Origin: Rhizophagus clarus
Taxonomy: Eukaryota; Glomeromycota; Glomeromycetes; Glomerales; Glomeraceae
Assembly (NCBI GenBank): GCA_015698045.1
Contig: BLAL01000304.1
Location: 992,001-1,056,000, forward strand
Direction of reading: 5' to 3'
Length of the DNA stretch: 64,000 nt
Part shown: positions 35,761 to 50,071 of the stretch, piece after piece
Layout: every line of letters begins with the position of its first letter
Numbering within the stretch: position 1 is the first letter of the stretch
Program-made: the position numbers and the translations under genes
Notes under the pieces: model-generated
Seen by the model: the letters and a program-made list of their open reading frames with translations, nothing else
Database searches by the model: none
Told to the model about the DNA's origin: nothing

Positions 35761-38700
35761 TAAAATAATTAAACATTTGGAATGGCAGTTTTTTTATTGA
35801 TAATAAACCTAGATTTTCTTAATTCTGGTCAAAATGAATCCTGGCCGAAATTATGCTGGTTGATATAAAATAATCGTTTAGAACGTTTTTATATATAGCA
35901 CCATCATGACTTGAATTTATTTTATTATGATGTGATAGAGTTGTACCCGCTTCCCAGTAAAAATTCTTCACCCACGTGATCATAATAAAAATCTGTCACC
36001 CCGCATCACACACACTTTGTTTCCGTTTTTCATATAAAGTATTTTGGTTAAAAAACTATTTGTCACAACATTATTCATCACATGATTAATTTCTTATTGT
36101 CATAATGCCGGCCAAAAGTCACGTGGGAAGAAAATTTGGTTATACTGGCCGTAAATACCCAGTGATTTACATGATGTAATAATTAATCTTAGGTTTTTTT
36201 TTCGCCAAACGAGTCACTTCATATATACATTTTTTTGTGTAATTATCAATATGTCAGGTAAACTCGACAAGAGCCAAGTTTATAAAAAAAAAACCTTTTA
36301 ATATAACTTCATTGAATGAGTGGAAAGAGGTATAATCGCTTAGAAGATTAACAAAATCCCAATATATTATACCTTTGTCTTGAAATTCTTGCATACTTAT
36401 TAGCTATGAATTTCATAAATCTTTGGTTCGTTCAGTTCTACGTATCTTCAGACTTTATTTTCTAGCTAACCCTCGATCAGTCAATAAATTGCAGCCAGCA
36501 TCATGTAATGCTAGCTGGAATCACATTATCTTACGCCTCCTGAAATATTGAATATTGTTCAGTATAGTTCATAAAAATAAGATGGAATAGTAACAAATAG
36601 AAAACTTTTTCCGTAAATCATCATCAAACTTGGAAGATACAGCATTGATCTCAATGAAAGGTAAAGAAAAAGTAGTTCTATCTTTATTCATAATAGAATT
36701 AAATTAATTAAATTCGTGATATCTATTTGATTAAAATCGGATTTGTTTTTTACATGTATAACGTATAAAAAAATAAGTAAATAAGATTTTAACCTCAAAC
36801 TGACGCTATTAATTCTGTCTGAATTATGTCAGTTTCAGTTTTTTTGAAATTTGAAAATATAAAGTTTTTATCAATTGTACATAATTATTAGTCATAATAT
36901 AGAAACAAATTTAAAAAGACAAGGAAATGAAAGATAAAACATAAAAATTATACATACGAATTATATAAAGGTCGTTAAAATCGTGACAAAGTTGCTGCGC
37001 CACATCTGTCACGAAACATCGAAACGCGCGTAAAAATCTAAATCGCATATCATTTAAACATTATTTATTATCCGGATTCTGGATTAATCTGATCACTTTT
37101 TAAACTTTATCTGGATTAAAATCGTTGAACTATTTGGAATATCCGAAAAAAAAAAATTATCCAGGTTCATTCGATTGAACCTGGTTACAAATTAAAACAC
37201 TAGTAAAAGGATCTCTTATCTTTGCAATTAACTTTCTTTAAAAATGTATGAGTAAATTTAATGGTACTGTACATGATGAATAAGAAAAATAGAACATTTT
37301 AAAAGCGGTACCTGTTGAGTGGTATTGGAATTTGACATTAAAAAAAAGCCATATAAAATTAATATTAAATTTGCTCGTCCAAAAAATCTCGACATTTCAT
37401 AATACCGAATACAAAATCAAATTATATAAATAATTTTATAATCCAAATTTCGTAAACCCGAATTTCTCAGTTCATAATTCCGAATTTTGTAATCCTGAAA
37501 TGTTATCAAAAATGTGTTGGACATTATTTCTTAATCGATAATTAATCAGAGAAAATTTTATGAAAAATTTTAGTTGTAAGAGGACGAAAGTCGAACATAT
37601 TTTTTCTATCAATAGTGAGATTGCTATTTACCTTATTAATAAACAATAAAATATGATCATATTTTTAAATTTAGAACGACACTGATGCTTCTTTTTGTAA
37701 TTAAATTTGAAATTACCAATGATAAAGATAATTTCATTCAAAATAATTTCAAAAATGAATTTAAAATGTTCTTATATTAACCTTTACGCAAAATTTCAAA
37801 ATTTTTATTGTGAGTACATACATCGTTTATTAATGATTCGATCAAATAATCATGAACAATAAGAAATATGAGACATTAAATTAACGAAAGACTCGATTGA
37901 TAAAATGTAATGGATAGAATAAGTCTTTTTTTTTTTAAAAAAAAAAAAAGAAGGGTAAAATATTGAAAAGGGACGTGGCTTCTTATTTGAAAATACTTTA
38001 GTATTTCAAATTTTGAATCGTGAATCAATTTTTACATCTTTCCTTTTAAGATTTGACAATTTTGTAATATTCGTAGGTTATCAAATAAGGAGAAAAATCT
38101 TCTATATATAAATACACTAACCTATAATAAATACTATGATAAACATTATTATTTTGTATTGTTTCGCGTTTTGAATTTTATAATAATAATAAAATTCGTG
38201 ACTTATTTAAAAAGGAGAAATATCAAAAATTGCATACCTGTTTAGAATTGTAAACAACGTGAGTACTATTTATTATTAAACTGATAATCTTTATCTATTT
38301 GATAATTTTTGAAAAAAAAAATGGCAAACAACGATAATAAAATTTGCAAAATCGTGACACCTACTTGATGGTAAAGGCACTGGTCCGAGATGATACCAAC
38401 TGTTGGTGATGTGATAAAAAAGAACAATTTTTTAATTTCAAAATAATACATATTATGACCATATTTATGACAAATTTTCTCTATAAACAAAATAAAATAA
38501 TTAAAGTAATTATGGTTATCTTTTTTTTTTTAACTAATAAAATTTTTGTATTAATAAATTTCGGGATTTTAAATTTCGAGATGTCTTTCGGGCTTTATCA
38601 ATTCGGGACTATGGTATTTCGGGATTTAGAGTGTCTAGATAATGTACCGTCGAGATTTTAAGTTTCGGGATTTCGTATCGGACCCGTACTTAATACCGAT

Positions 38701-39503
38701 CATCCAATTCAATTAATCTGATTAGGAAATTTGCATTGTAATATTGGCGTCAAAAGATCGAATAAATAATCATGCGAATGATCCGACCAATTGATTTTTA
38801 ATAAATTAAAATGTTGGTTAAATTCCAACTTTTTTTTTTATAGTTATACTTTTCATAATATTCTACAATAATTTCATTTATCGCTTCAAACCAAATTTAA
38901 TTAAACGGATCATATTGTAAAATTCTTGGCAAAATGAATATTGACTTATTTTAATTTAAAAAACTATTTATTTGTAATGCCTAGAATCAATAAAGATCAA
39001 GTTATCTCCCGTACATTGTAGATTCTAAAATTACCAATAAAATATAGCGCATTGCGAATAAAGTTCTTTTCTTGAAAATTGAGGTTAATAACTAATTTAC
39101 ACGTCAAAGTTAGCTTTATTTCTATCTTAAATATTTACAATATTACATTACAAATATATGTATATATATATAATATATATATATTTATTTATATAAGAAC
39201 GAATTTTATCAATAAAGATTTTAAATTGTTAATTGTTATTGTTTGAAATCTGAATTATCATATGAATTAATTCTAAATTAAAGCTTAGGTGGACTGGATA
39301 ATAAATATCTAATTCATTGTTATGAAGCTGAAGTAAATTCTTAATTAATTCGTATCAATCCTATAAATATTTTTTCATTATTTATTAATAAACATCTTTT
39401 AATCATAATGTTTGACTTAGAAAACAACTTATACACTTATATATTATACTTATATGTTTAAATAATAATTTACATATCTTAATAGTTTTATAGTTTTGAA
39501 TAA
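35761..39503. other. Non-coding DNA between receptor units 1 and 2
   Basis: No supported gene. Degenerate CCGAA/CGGGATT repeats of the CCCGA MITE family occur at about 37375-37500 and, inverted, at 38560-38690 (ending TTTCGGGATTTCGTATCGGA). They may be the two arms of one decayed element. Weak ATCTGGATT/AATCCAG inverted motifs lie at 37070-37190. Confidence 0.45.
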
Positions 39504-41098
39504 TCATACACTAGCAATAGTTGAATCATCATTTGATTGTTGTTCATCCGTTGCTTCAGGTTTATAATTTGAAGGAATAACAATGATCGATGATCGATAT
39601 TTTAACGTTAATCCTTCATTACATATATATTGAATTACGTTACCTATTCCTCCAAAACATAAAACTAGAAAAAAAAAAAAATTAAGAAAATTAGAAATTA
39701 ATATTTTGTCATGTATAATCAATACATATAATATATATTTAAATTACCTGTAGAAGCGAGAGTATCAACTATAAGATTTTGAATCTAATTATTTTAATAA
39801 AATATACTGTTACAATAGCTCTATCAAAAAAAAAAAAAAAAAAAAAAGATGATGAAAATAAAAATAAAAATAAAAAAAAAAACTTTACCTTTAAAAACCA
39901 AAAAATGTCATAAATTAGAACAGGAACATATTGTAAGATGAATACTAAAATATATGTTAAAACTTTTTTAAGAGTTTTTCTTTCGATATCATTAAGTCGC
40001 ATCAAATTATTGTTTGAACTTGCAATCGATGAATTATCTTCTTTAATATTATGAATCGTTTTTAATATGTGTATGTAACAAAATATAATAGTTGATAATG
40101 TAAGAATTACTACAATGAAAAAAAGTGACCCTATAACATCATGTCCAGCTTTAATCCCGCAACTAAATATACAAAGAGGTGTAAGTATATCACATGGATG
40201 ATCATTTGAGGTTATAACATGTCACGATTACCACATACTCATATTTTTGAGCACCATAAGAGTTTATCGTACTTAGAGGGAGTATTGATGATAAGAAAAT
40301 AATTGGAAGCCAAATTTTGTAATCATATTTTCCTAATTTAAAATAGTATTCTTGCACTACTCGTAGCCAAGTTGTAATAGATATAGCCCCAACCTATTGA
40401 TAAAATTTTTAACATTCAGTTCGAATAAAGAAAACAAATCACTTTTTTGAAAATTTACCAATAACACGTTTATAGAAGCGAACAATACGATACAAAATCC
40501 AATGATATCACAAACTGGGGATGGCCATGTTATAACTTCTTTATTTAAGAATTTAGATTTATTTGAAGCCGAATATGACTATAATATTAAGGATATGAAT
40601 ATTTAAATTTTAGTTATATATAATAATGAAAATTCTATTAATTTACTTACATGATTAATTAAGTCGGTTAATGAATAAAGGAAATCTTATGAAAGATAAT
40701 TACAGATAATAATTATTATAAGTAATTAAAGGCTTTAAAGCGATTAAGGATGATGAACAATTACCTATAATTGCAATATAAAACGGAAATCTATGTGATA
40801 ATAAAATACTTTTACGTTCGTGTTTCCATCGTAAGTATGTCCCTAAAAATGAAATATGTTAATCGATTGAATTCGAAAATTAATTTTTTTTGGATCAATA
40901 TAATTACTTACGATAAAAAATATAGAAAGTTCCTAACAAATTGAAAGACAGGGCAGTTAATGGAATAACCATTGCAATGTAAAATTCGGTTTTAGCATCG
41001 TAAGATTGATTTATTTGGAAAGCATTATTTTTAGGTATCATATAAAGAAACGATAAAATAAAAAGAATGATATGAAACGAAAATGATCGTAAATCCAT
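39504..41098 (-). CDS. Seven-transmembrane GPCR-like receptor, gene 2 of 4
   Basis: Closest paralog of gene 1, with the same eight exons and phases: 40912-41098, 40765-40842, 40651-40685, 40459-40578, 40239-40393, 39889-40162, 39748-39784 and 39504-39664, giving 348 aa. First exon length (187) and exons 2-7 match gene 1 exactly in size, so the pair is recent. Differences cluster in the loop after TM5 and the C-tail (longer here, with EATDEQQSNDDS). The outer-loop motif is YDCGIKAG where gene 1 has YSCGTKVG, keeping the Cys. N-glycosylation site NQS and a signal-like start are kept. No disabling change was seen. Placement as a plasma-membrane receptor follows from topology; the ligand is unknown. 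Confidence 0.82.
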
Positions 41099-41184
41099 TT
41101 TAATAAGTCAAAATTATATGTGAACGTTAGATTTAATGTATGGTTATATTATAATAACGTGAAGATGATACCGATTGGTAGCTC

Positions 41185-41194
41185 TTATATATGG
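41185..41194 (-). promoter_or_regulatory. TATA-like box of receptor gene 2
   Basis: CCATATATAAGAGCT on the minus strand about 87 bp upstream of the ATG, at the same place as in gene 1. Confidence 0.55.
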
Positions 41195-43599
41195 TTTTGC
41201 ACAATAAGGACGGTTTAATATTTGCCGAATGATTTCTATTATATAATAATATATAATACATAAATAAAATCTTGTGATACAATGAGATAATTAAAATAAT
41301 ATATTATTTATAAATTTTGTAATACATTTGTTTGGTACAAACTTTTCATAAGCATGGCTCATATGTACAGTATTTATAAATCTATTTATTTTTGTACCAG
41401 TTATAATAAAAAATATTCAGAAATCCTATTTTATAATGTACATAATGAATTAAATTACAGTAATAATATTCAGTATTATTAGAACAAAATTTTTCGTTAA
41501 TGAGTGTAGAATATCGAGACATGGTGGTTTTCTACAATTTACTAATATGAATGCAAATACGGCTATAAAGACATTTAGACTTCTGAAATATATATATTAA
41601 ATATGCCAACGGGTATTTCGCTAAAATTATTCATTGAATTATCTGGTAAATGAAATAGAAATCATTATTATAATTTATAAAAATGAATTTTACAACACGT
41701 GCCTGTGCTGAGAATTTTATTTTAAAATAAAACTATTATAATACTGTGTAGTAAAGGTGTATGTGTACCAAATTTATGATATATATATACTACGTATATA
41801 TATCTATTTACAAAAAAGTTCCCGACTTCTGTGGCGTTCATTTGTATTGTCTATCTGTTCATTTGTTGTTGTACAATGTATTATTTATCTTATTAATTGG
41901 TACAAAATAAACAAATAGACAAGATAAGGTTTGTTTGTGATCATCCAGTAATATTAAAATGATCGGGTTTTTTCTCATTAATTGTACTTGGTGCACAAAC
42001 TTACATTCTTAAATACACTTAATGTCATATCAAATATTAAAATATTTCTGAAACATTTCTACAATTTGGAATATTTAGTCTTCTTATAGTTTCTTAAAGT
42101 TGTTTACGGAAAGAAATTATTTGTGAACACAACAATAAAATTTCGGTAAGTTTCGAGATTATTTGTTATATTTAGTAGCTCAAATTATTACAATTTCTCA
42201 CTTTTCTTATCTATTATGAATCATATTTTCAAACATTCAATTATTCAGTTAAATTAGTTAAATTGTAATTGCATTTCTCTGCATAAATAATATAGTTAAG
42301 CGTGATAAAACTATTACTTTTACGTTTTATAAATGTTTAACCAATCGTCACGCTATTATAATTTATCTAAAAAGAGAAATTTTCTGTAGAAATTAGGGAA
42401 AACCGTTTCATGTAAACGTAGCCATTCATTCCCATTCATTCTCGTCCAATTACTTTACGTCGCATTTTTGATTACCATTAATTAATAGACATTTACCTGT
42501 TCGGGCATTCCCAGCGGATGCCGAAATAAATCCGATCCTCCTTTTTAACTAATAAAATAAAAATTAGGTAACATGAGTTCTCATTTCAAAATAGCTAGCG
42601 TATGCGTTACAACACTTTGAGTATTATGCGTTAATATAATTTATTAAATAATCTTACAAATTAAATTTTTATCAACAAAAAAAATTTTTTTTTTTTAGAT
42701 AAGTAACACTTGATAACAATAATTAATAAATTGTATATGCTATGTTGATTATATTGATTATATTGAATAAATTTCATTTTAATGTTTGATAAATTACTAG
42801 TAATAGCAAGTGAATTTTCTCTATTTCAAATATTAAAAATTAATATCATATTTTTGATTTGGATTTTCATTCGATAAATCTAAAAATAAACATTATTCGA
42901 TAATCTATTGGATTATATTCCTATTCCCACAAATCTATCGCGCTAGTTATTGTTACTATTATATCAAGTTGTAATTATTTTATCTTTAGAAATGCACAAA
43001 TACCCAGGTGCATGGACGCTCACCGAAAGAAAAAATCGGAAGAAGTTCTCGTATTGCGTCAACGAATTCCACTTGCTGAGTATCATACACACGTGATATT
43101 ATTGTAGCACATGATTATCGAACGAATTAGAAACCAAATTTTGTAATCAATTTTTCTATAAATTAAAAACTGTCGAATATAGTTATTTGCAACAGCGTAA
43201 TTAATTGATTATTAAGGAAAACAGAAACCGTTAAAAACATTTATTAGCATTACATACATAAACAAAAAAAGCAGAAGTGAGATCATCCTGACGTATTGTA
43301 GGTGGATGAATAGATGGAAAATGTTGGACTAACACAAATATGTCCTACAACAGTAATAGTAAATAGTCCTTCGCCTTGCTCCGAACAATTATTTGCCATT
43401 TAAATCGTGTAATTTTGCTATATTATTATTTTATAATCATATTTTTGTCGTAAGAATGTTCTTAAAAATCGATTAATCAAAAACAAATCCACCATGTGAC
43501 GTTTATTTATTTACTTACATTTTATAACATAACAATGAGATAATCATAAACTAAGAAAAACACAGATTTAAAGTTCGTGTAATATAATTTTCAATATAA
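41195..43599. other. Upstream spacer of receptor gene 2
   Basis: Non-coding, homologous to the gene 1 spacer but without the LINE fragment. Confidence 0.5.
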
Positions 43600-44045
43600 A
43601 CTTTACGGCGATCACTTAACAGATAACAGATACTGTATAAATATTTTTTTTGTGGATCCTTTGCGACGATCCCTAATTAAAAAAAATTAACCAATTAAAA
43701 AACAAAATGTGGCTTGTTTATTTGCTGAAAAAACCAAAAATCATATTACAACATACGTTTAATAGCGAATCACAAATGGGAAGAGAAAAAAGAAATATTT
43801 AAAATTAACTTGTTCGAGAAAAAAAAAAAAAAAAAAAAAAAAAATGTCGTAAATAAATGATGATTACCGGGAATTTACAAAATTAGCCAATGCTCCGCCT
43901 GATACTAAAAAAAGAATTACGTAACGAATCACAAGATTATCTGTCGAATGATCAATTATATTACGTATACAAAATATTTACATGACATAAGTCTGTTGCA
44001 TATATATATGCTTTAAATAAATGATTCTAAAAATATTTACATTTA
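43600..44045. promoter_or_regulatory. Conserved non-coding module, receptor unit 2
   Basis: Contains GTGGATCCTTTGCGACGATC, then TTTATTTGCTGAAAA, then ACGAATCACAAGATTATCT (43924-43942), then ACAAAATATTTACATGACAT in the same order as unit 1. Lies about 2.5 kb upstream of gene 2. Confidence 0.5.
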
Positions 44046-45084
44046 AAAGAATTTCGAATAAAAAATTAGATTATCTTTCTAAATCCACATTTATCAAATA
44101 GGCACAATAAAGTTTGTAATCAAATATATTCTCATCATTTTTATGTCTATGTAATTTTAATATTCTCGTTATACTGTATATCAATGTTGTTTTAATTATT
44201 TGGTCAATTCTATTATAAGATTCATGTGATATGCGTCGTCATCTGACGCGTTCTAGAAAACGATAATCGTACCCCAAAAAAATTGAACTCTCGTGTGACA
44301 TTTTTTTTTTTTTTTTGCGCTTTTTTGTTTATTTAAAAATGTTTGAAGTTATTACATTGCATTTAATTTTATATTATGAGTTCAAAATTTATTGACGCAA
44401 GATTAATAATTAAGATAAACAACTCTGAAATTAAAATAACTTGCTAAGCTACATGAAAAAAATTTAACAAAGTCCCTTATAATACTTTTTCTAATTTAAT
44501 TAATTGCGCACGGTGGCTAAATATAAAATAGCAAGGTTATTCATTGAATATACTGTACTGGTTCAAGTCTATCAGATCATCATCAAGTGTTTATCTTTTG
44601 TTCTTTGCATAAATAACATGAGTCTCATCATTTCATTTGCCATTTGCAAGAGAAGTAATTCCATTTAGGTAAAAACAAATCACTTATTCAAAAATAGTCT
44701 TTTATTCGACCATTCAAATCATTCAAATTTTTTTTTTTTTTACTTAAAAAAAATTTTATTCGGCAGAGCCCGAAAAAAAAATGATGTACATTCTGCCAAT
44801 TATCCATATTCAGTAACATTAAAAATTACACAAATAATTGGTATTCAAATCAATAGAAGATCAAACCAGTTAATTTCTAACAAAAAAGATCGCCAGCCAA
44901 TACCGCCTGGATGATACACCATTTTACAATAACATATAATATATCAAAATCACTAGATATTATCAAATCAATTAATATTATCTATTAACTGTTAACTTAT
45001 ATAACTTAAGAGAACAAAAATATAATACAAATATTAAAATCTTAATAATTTTTTTGAATTTTTTTTTAAAAAAAATTTGAACTT

Positions 45085-45115
<31 letters not shown>

Positions 45116-45126
45116 TAATTTATTAA
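44046..45126. other. Non-coding DNA before receptor gene 3
   Basis: AT-rich with several poly-A/T runs. No supported exon. Confidence 0.4.
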
Positions 45127-46023
45127 TTAGACATCTTGAGTAACATCATCCGGTTGTTTTTCATCCGTCGTTTCAAGTTTATAATTTGATGAATGATTAC
45201 TACTAATATATGAAAATTTTAATCCTTCATTACGTAAATATTGAAATACGTTTGCTATTCCTCCAAGACTTATAACTAAAAAAAAAAAAAAATTAATTTG
45301 AATTAATAATTGTTATATATATATCTATATATTAAAACAATTTTTCTTCAATCAATTTACCTGCCGGACTGAGAGCGTCAAGTATAATATGACGAATCTA
45401 CAAAATAATAAGATCATCGTATTAAATACATATTAAATATGATGTAATTACAGTTAAATAAATATCTTACATTTAAAATCATCAAAATGTTATAAACCAG
45501 AATAGGAATGTATTGTATAATAAAGACTAAAATATAAGTTAGAACCTTCTTAAAGGTTCTACTTTCAACATTGGAATTTCGTACCGCACCAACTTGAGAA
45601 CTTGGTATATGTCCTTTAATGTCACGAATCGTTTTTAATACATGCAAGTAACAAAACACGATAGTTGATAATGTAACTACTATTAGAATAAAAACAACCA
45701 ATCCTATTAAATCATAACCAATTTTAGTCCCACACCTAAATAAAATAAATGAGCGTTAATCACGTGACGTTTATTGGGACAAAATTTAACATGAAACATA
45801 CGCATAGTTTCGAGAGCCATAGGCGTTTGTTGAAGATAGAGGGATTATTAATGATATTACAATAATTGGAACCCAAATTTTGTAATCATATTTTCCAAAT
45901 TCGAAGTAGCATTCCCGTACGACTCGTAACCAAGTTATAACGGATATAGTTCCTACCTAGTATTTAAATTAAAAAGAAATATTTTATCAAAAATCAAATT
46001 TTTGAAATAAATACTAACCTCTA

Positions 46024-46057
<34 letters not shown>

Positions 46058-46781
46058 AAACTTACCAATATTATATTTAGTATAACGAAAAATACTATAA
46101 GAAATCCAACGGATTCACAAAATAGATGTGGCCATGTGATGGTTTCGCTATTATAGACGAATTCTGATTTATGAGAAGCTGCATATGACTATACAATTTT
46201 ACGTTGTGATTAGTTATTAAAAATGTGGTTACTCGTTAATTTGATTATTTTTCTTAAATCCATTAATAATTTTTTTTTTTTACTTACAAACTCAATTAAG
46301 ATAGATGATGAATATAGAAAATCTTAAATATAAAGAATTACATATAATTATTATAAAATAAGATGAATTAATAAGATAATAAACAATTATTAGAAATTAT
46401 TATTTACCTGTAATTGCTATGTAAAATGGAAATTTAAACGATAAGGGAATATTTCTATGACTATTTTTCCATCGTAAGATCATTCCTTAAATAAAAAAAA
46501 AAAAATTCAAATATATTTAAAAAAATTTTAATTGGTTATATTAGTTTAAAATCGATTTTAGACCAATAAAATTACTTACGAAAAAAAATATATAAAGTTC
46601 CTAAAAAACTAAGGAAAGAGAACATTATCGGAATAATCATCACAATGTAAAAATCTGTTTCAGGACCATAACCATAATTTGAATTTTCTTGAGCATTATT
46701 TATAGGTATCATGAAAAAAAGAAACGACGAGATAAATATGATGATACGCATCGAATATGTCGAATATGATAGTGAATGCAT
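45127..46781 (-). CDS. Seven-transmembrane GPCR-like receptor, gene 3 of 4
   Basis: Eight exons in phase: 46580-46781, 46408-46485, 46288-46322, 46066-46188, 45802-45956, 45471-45735, 45361-45397 and 45127-45275, giving 347 aa. It is more diverged from genes 1 and 2 and nearer to gene 4 (shared YGYGxETDFYI and a 41-codon exon 4). The signal-like N-terminus and TM1 (VMIIPIMFSFLSFLGTLYIF) are clear. TM3 is preceded by ITWPHLFCE with the conserved Cys, and CGTKIGYDLIG carries the loop Cys. The loop before TM6 is shorter by three codons (SSQVGAVRNS). TM6 is TFKKVLTYILVFIIQYIP and TM7 has LGGIANVFQYLRNEG, where Ala replaces the Gly of the GN motif. One intron contains a long T/A homopolymer at 46024-46060. 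Probably functional; ligand unknown. Confidence 0.8.
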
Positions 46782-46891
46782 TTTTTTTTTTCTATGAATG
46801 ATTTAAAATTATCTAGGGAATGTGAAATTATTTATATTTTTTTTTTTATTTATTATAAAATAATAATAAGAATCTCGTAAGTTGGAGACGC

Positions 46892-46904
46892 TTTTATATA
46901 TAAA
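46892..46904 (-). promoter_or_regulatory. TATA-like box of receptor gene 3
   Basis: CTTTATATATAAAAGC on the minus strand, about 110 bp upstream of the ATG. Confidence 0.5.
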
Positions 46905-47234
46905 GAAAAAAAAAAGTTTATCATGGAAATATTATCTGTCGTGCGACATTTGTCTTTTGAACCGTGCGAATAATTATTAAATATAAATAGATAAAATCTT
47001 ATAATTTGTACGAAAAAGGAACAATCCATGATTACGTTTTCTAACATAATCAAATAAAACTAGGATTATAACGGAATAACGGAATTTTTAAGTTTGTGAT
47101 ACAACTTTTTAATATAAAATCTTTCGGAAATTATGCAACGGATTTCCATATACAATGTTTTAACAGATCTATATCGGTTTTAATTTTATTTTTATAAAAG
47201 CGCAAGTGATACGAGCAATAAAGGAATTAATTAA

Positions 47235-47615
47235 TCAGTGCGACGATCCTAATTGTAAAATAATTAAAACAAAATTTAAAAAGATTAGAAAAATATAGTT
47301 TTAAGTATTGTGATATTTGTGTATTTGTTTATTTTTTTGCTGAAAATCAAGGGTGAACCGACGAAACTTATTGAATTTTCTTTTATTACTGGTAGGTCAT
47401 AAGGTGAGAAACAAAAAATCCTTCATGGGATTGATTGGATCCGAAAAGAAATTATTAATCCTGCATTTTTTAAAAAAAAAAAAATTCTAAGTTTTGTTAA
47501 AACTTCACAAAATTAGTCAATTCGGCGTCGCTTGTTGTAATTGTAACGTAACATCATGTATTATGTACACAAAATATTTGCTTTACATAAGAACGTTGCA
47601 CAAACGTTTCAAGTA
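47235..47615. promoter_or_regulatory. Conserved non-coding module, receptor unit 3 (diverged)
   Basis: Keeps GCGACGATCCTAAT, then TTTTTTTGCTGAAAATCA, then AACGTAAC and ACACAAAATATTTGC, about 0.45-0.8 kb upstream of gene 3. The ACGAATCACAAGATTATCT core is lost. Confidence 0.4.
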
Positions 47616-48610
47616 ATCAAAAAGTTATATTACAATAAATTTAATGGACTAGTAAAAAATTAGTTTAATAAGTTTATTTCTTTTTACATGATTCGATTAA
47701 TTTTCACGTGAAATTAACATACTACATAAATTAAAATCTTTATGGAAGTAAGAAATTACTATATCCCTCAAGCGAGAAAATTCATTCTATAAAGAATTGG
47801 CCATAATTAGTACGTATAAGGATGGCTTGTGAAAGTTATAAATTGAAAAGAAAATTAAGCGTTCGTCTTTTTTTAGGTAATCGATTAATGTGAAGTTAAT
47901 TAAATGAAAGCAATATGCTCTTTCACTTATTTGCTCTAATATAAAATGGAACAAACAAAAATTTATTATATAATAATAATTCATATTATAGATTATTCGA
48001 CCTTAATTGAGAATCAGCATTCATATTTAAATTGATTCTCTATATTATGTGTATCCTGTAAAAAATGGATTGTGTGCACGGATCGTATCTATAAATGTCC
48101 GTTGCAATGTACCGTTGCAAAAAACACAATAATGCATGTTTATATTTAAATAAAGTATGACAATTTTTAGATCATACAATTCACGTAGTTTTATACGTTT
48201 GTAAAGTGATTTATTTGTGCACAATTGCACAATTATTATATTATTCGTTCTTATTTTTTTTTTTTTTTACATCTTATAATTATGAAATTTAAATTTACGG
48301 TAAAGTATTGTGCGTACACAACAAGAATTATTATTTAGTATTATAAAAAAAATTATGAAACATTACCAGAGTATGATAAAGTTTATTCAACAATACTTTG
48401 ATGTTCGATAAAGGAAATCAAGGTTGTATTAAGGGGATTAGAACGTTTTAATTAAATTTCATATTCATAGACCCAATTTTTAATTATCAATCCCATGTGA
48501 TATTGATATATAGGAGAAACTGGCACGAACGACTGCCTGATCTTGTAACAGGATAGGTTATTATACGAATGGCATAATAAGCGGACGAAAACGCGGACGA
48601 AAACTATATA

Positions 48611-48682
48611 AGATGACGATTTACGTCAAATATCAATTTTATAAGAAGGTCTGACGTCATCATTTGACGCAAATCGTCATCT
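48611..48682. repeat. Hairpin with CRE-like TGACGTCA in its loop
   Basis: AGATGACGATTTACGTCAAA at the left pairs with TTTGACGCAAATCGTCATCT at the right, one mismatch in 20 bp. TGACGTCA (48652-48659) lies between the arms. It could be a small MITE or a regulatory palindrome; no target duplication was seen. Confidence 0.55.
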
Positions 48683-49581
48683 GAGTATTTATCGAAATAT
48701 TTTGTAATAGCTTATCATATGATTTAACTTTGCATTATATATTGTTTTCTTCTCACCTCGTTTAATTTATTCTCGTTAAATTTATTTTATAAAAAATTTT
48801 ATCCGGGTTTTCCGTAAAAATTCCTTGAAAATGTGACCTTTTACGGAAAAGTTCGGAAAATAATGTAAACAAGACAGATAATTTCCATGATATAAATTTA
48901 TAAATTCCGTCTCAAAATGAACCTTTCATGGAAAAAACACGGAGTATGAAACACGGATCAATTTCTTTTTTTAACAGAGATCTCGTTTAATTTTTATTTT
49001 TAACTTGTATAACATGATGAGTAAGATTATAATCAAAATCGCCAAATTTTTTTTTTTTTTTTTTTTTTTTGATATTATAATTGGTATTGAACATTTTAAC
49101 TATTTTACTTAATATAGCTTTTTCCGAAAAATTTCGAGTTTCATTAATAACTTAGAAAAGAAATATATTTGTATCGTTAATAATTTTCGTTTCATGCTGA
49201 TTATATTTCATTTAAACAATATTTCCACATATGTAGATTTTGTAACACAGAAAAATACTTTTAATAATAAAAGGTTTTATTATATACATTATCCGCTTAT
49301 CCGCCTAATAGTAAGTCACATGATTCCCAATTATACGAACCAATTATATCACAATAAACAAATTGTGAACGATCATTACCGCAAAAAAACCGAAAAATCA
49401 GGGATATAAATTCTAATTGGTGAATCTTTTTTTTTTTTTTTTATGGATATACTGTACATCTATATCAACCATATGAAAAAGAAAATGAAAGAAACCTTTT
49501 TTGGAAAAAGGGAGATCAGCTCATATTGCGAACTATACTCTATTATCCCTTCTCGGACATTTTGAAATCCGGTATTACACA

Positions 49582-49626
49582 TTCGAGTTGTCGAGTTGTT
49601 GAGTTGTCGGGTTATCGAGTTGTCGG
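49582..49626. repeat. Short tandem repeat TCGAGTTG
   Basis: About five imperfect copies of an 8-9 bp unit (TCGAGTTGT, TGAGTTGTCGGGT) in non-coding DNA. Confidence 0.7.
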
Positions 49627-50033
49627 CAAATAGTTTTCAACTGCAAATTTTTCTAGTGGTCCTGGATTTTATTTTGCTGTAAAATATATGAATATACGGT
49701 AGTTTATGCTGCCCCATACCCAGAATTGTGTTTTTTACATTTTTGTTATTCAAAGTATTGTTTAATATTTAATTGTCAGTTTTAATAAAATGTTGCATAT
49801 TAGTAATTTTCGATAGATAAATATAAAAATTCGTATAAAGATATGATTAAAAAAAAAAAAATTCATGATTCACATACTTAGAAATAAATAAAGTAAACCT
49901 ATAAAAATTCATAAAATCATAATTTATGATATTTATGTTCCGAAATCATAATTTAAATCGCATGCGTTAAATATTGTAACGAGGCATTTTGATAATCTAA
50001 TATAATTTTAATTTAGAAAAAATATTTGAAAAT

Positions 50034-50071
50034 TAATTAATTAATTAATTAATTAATTATTAATTAATTAT
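50034..50071. repeat. (AATT)n microsatellite
   Basis: Tandem TTAA/AATT units over about 38 bp with one phase shift. Confidence 0.8.
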
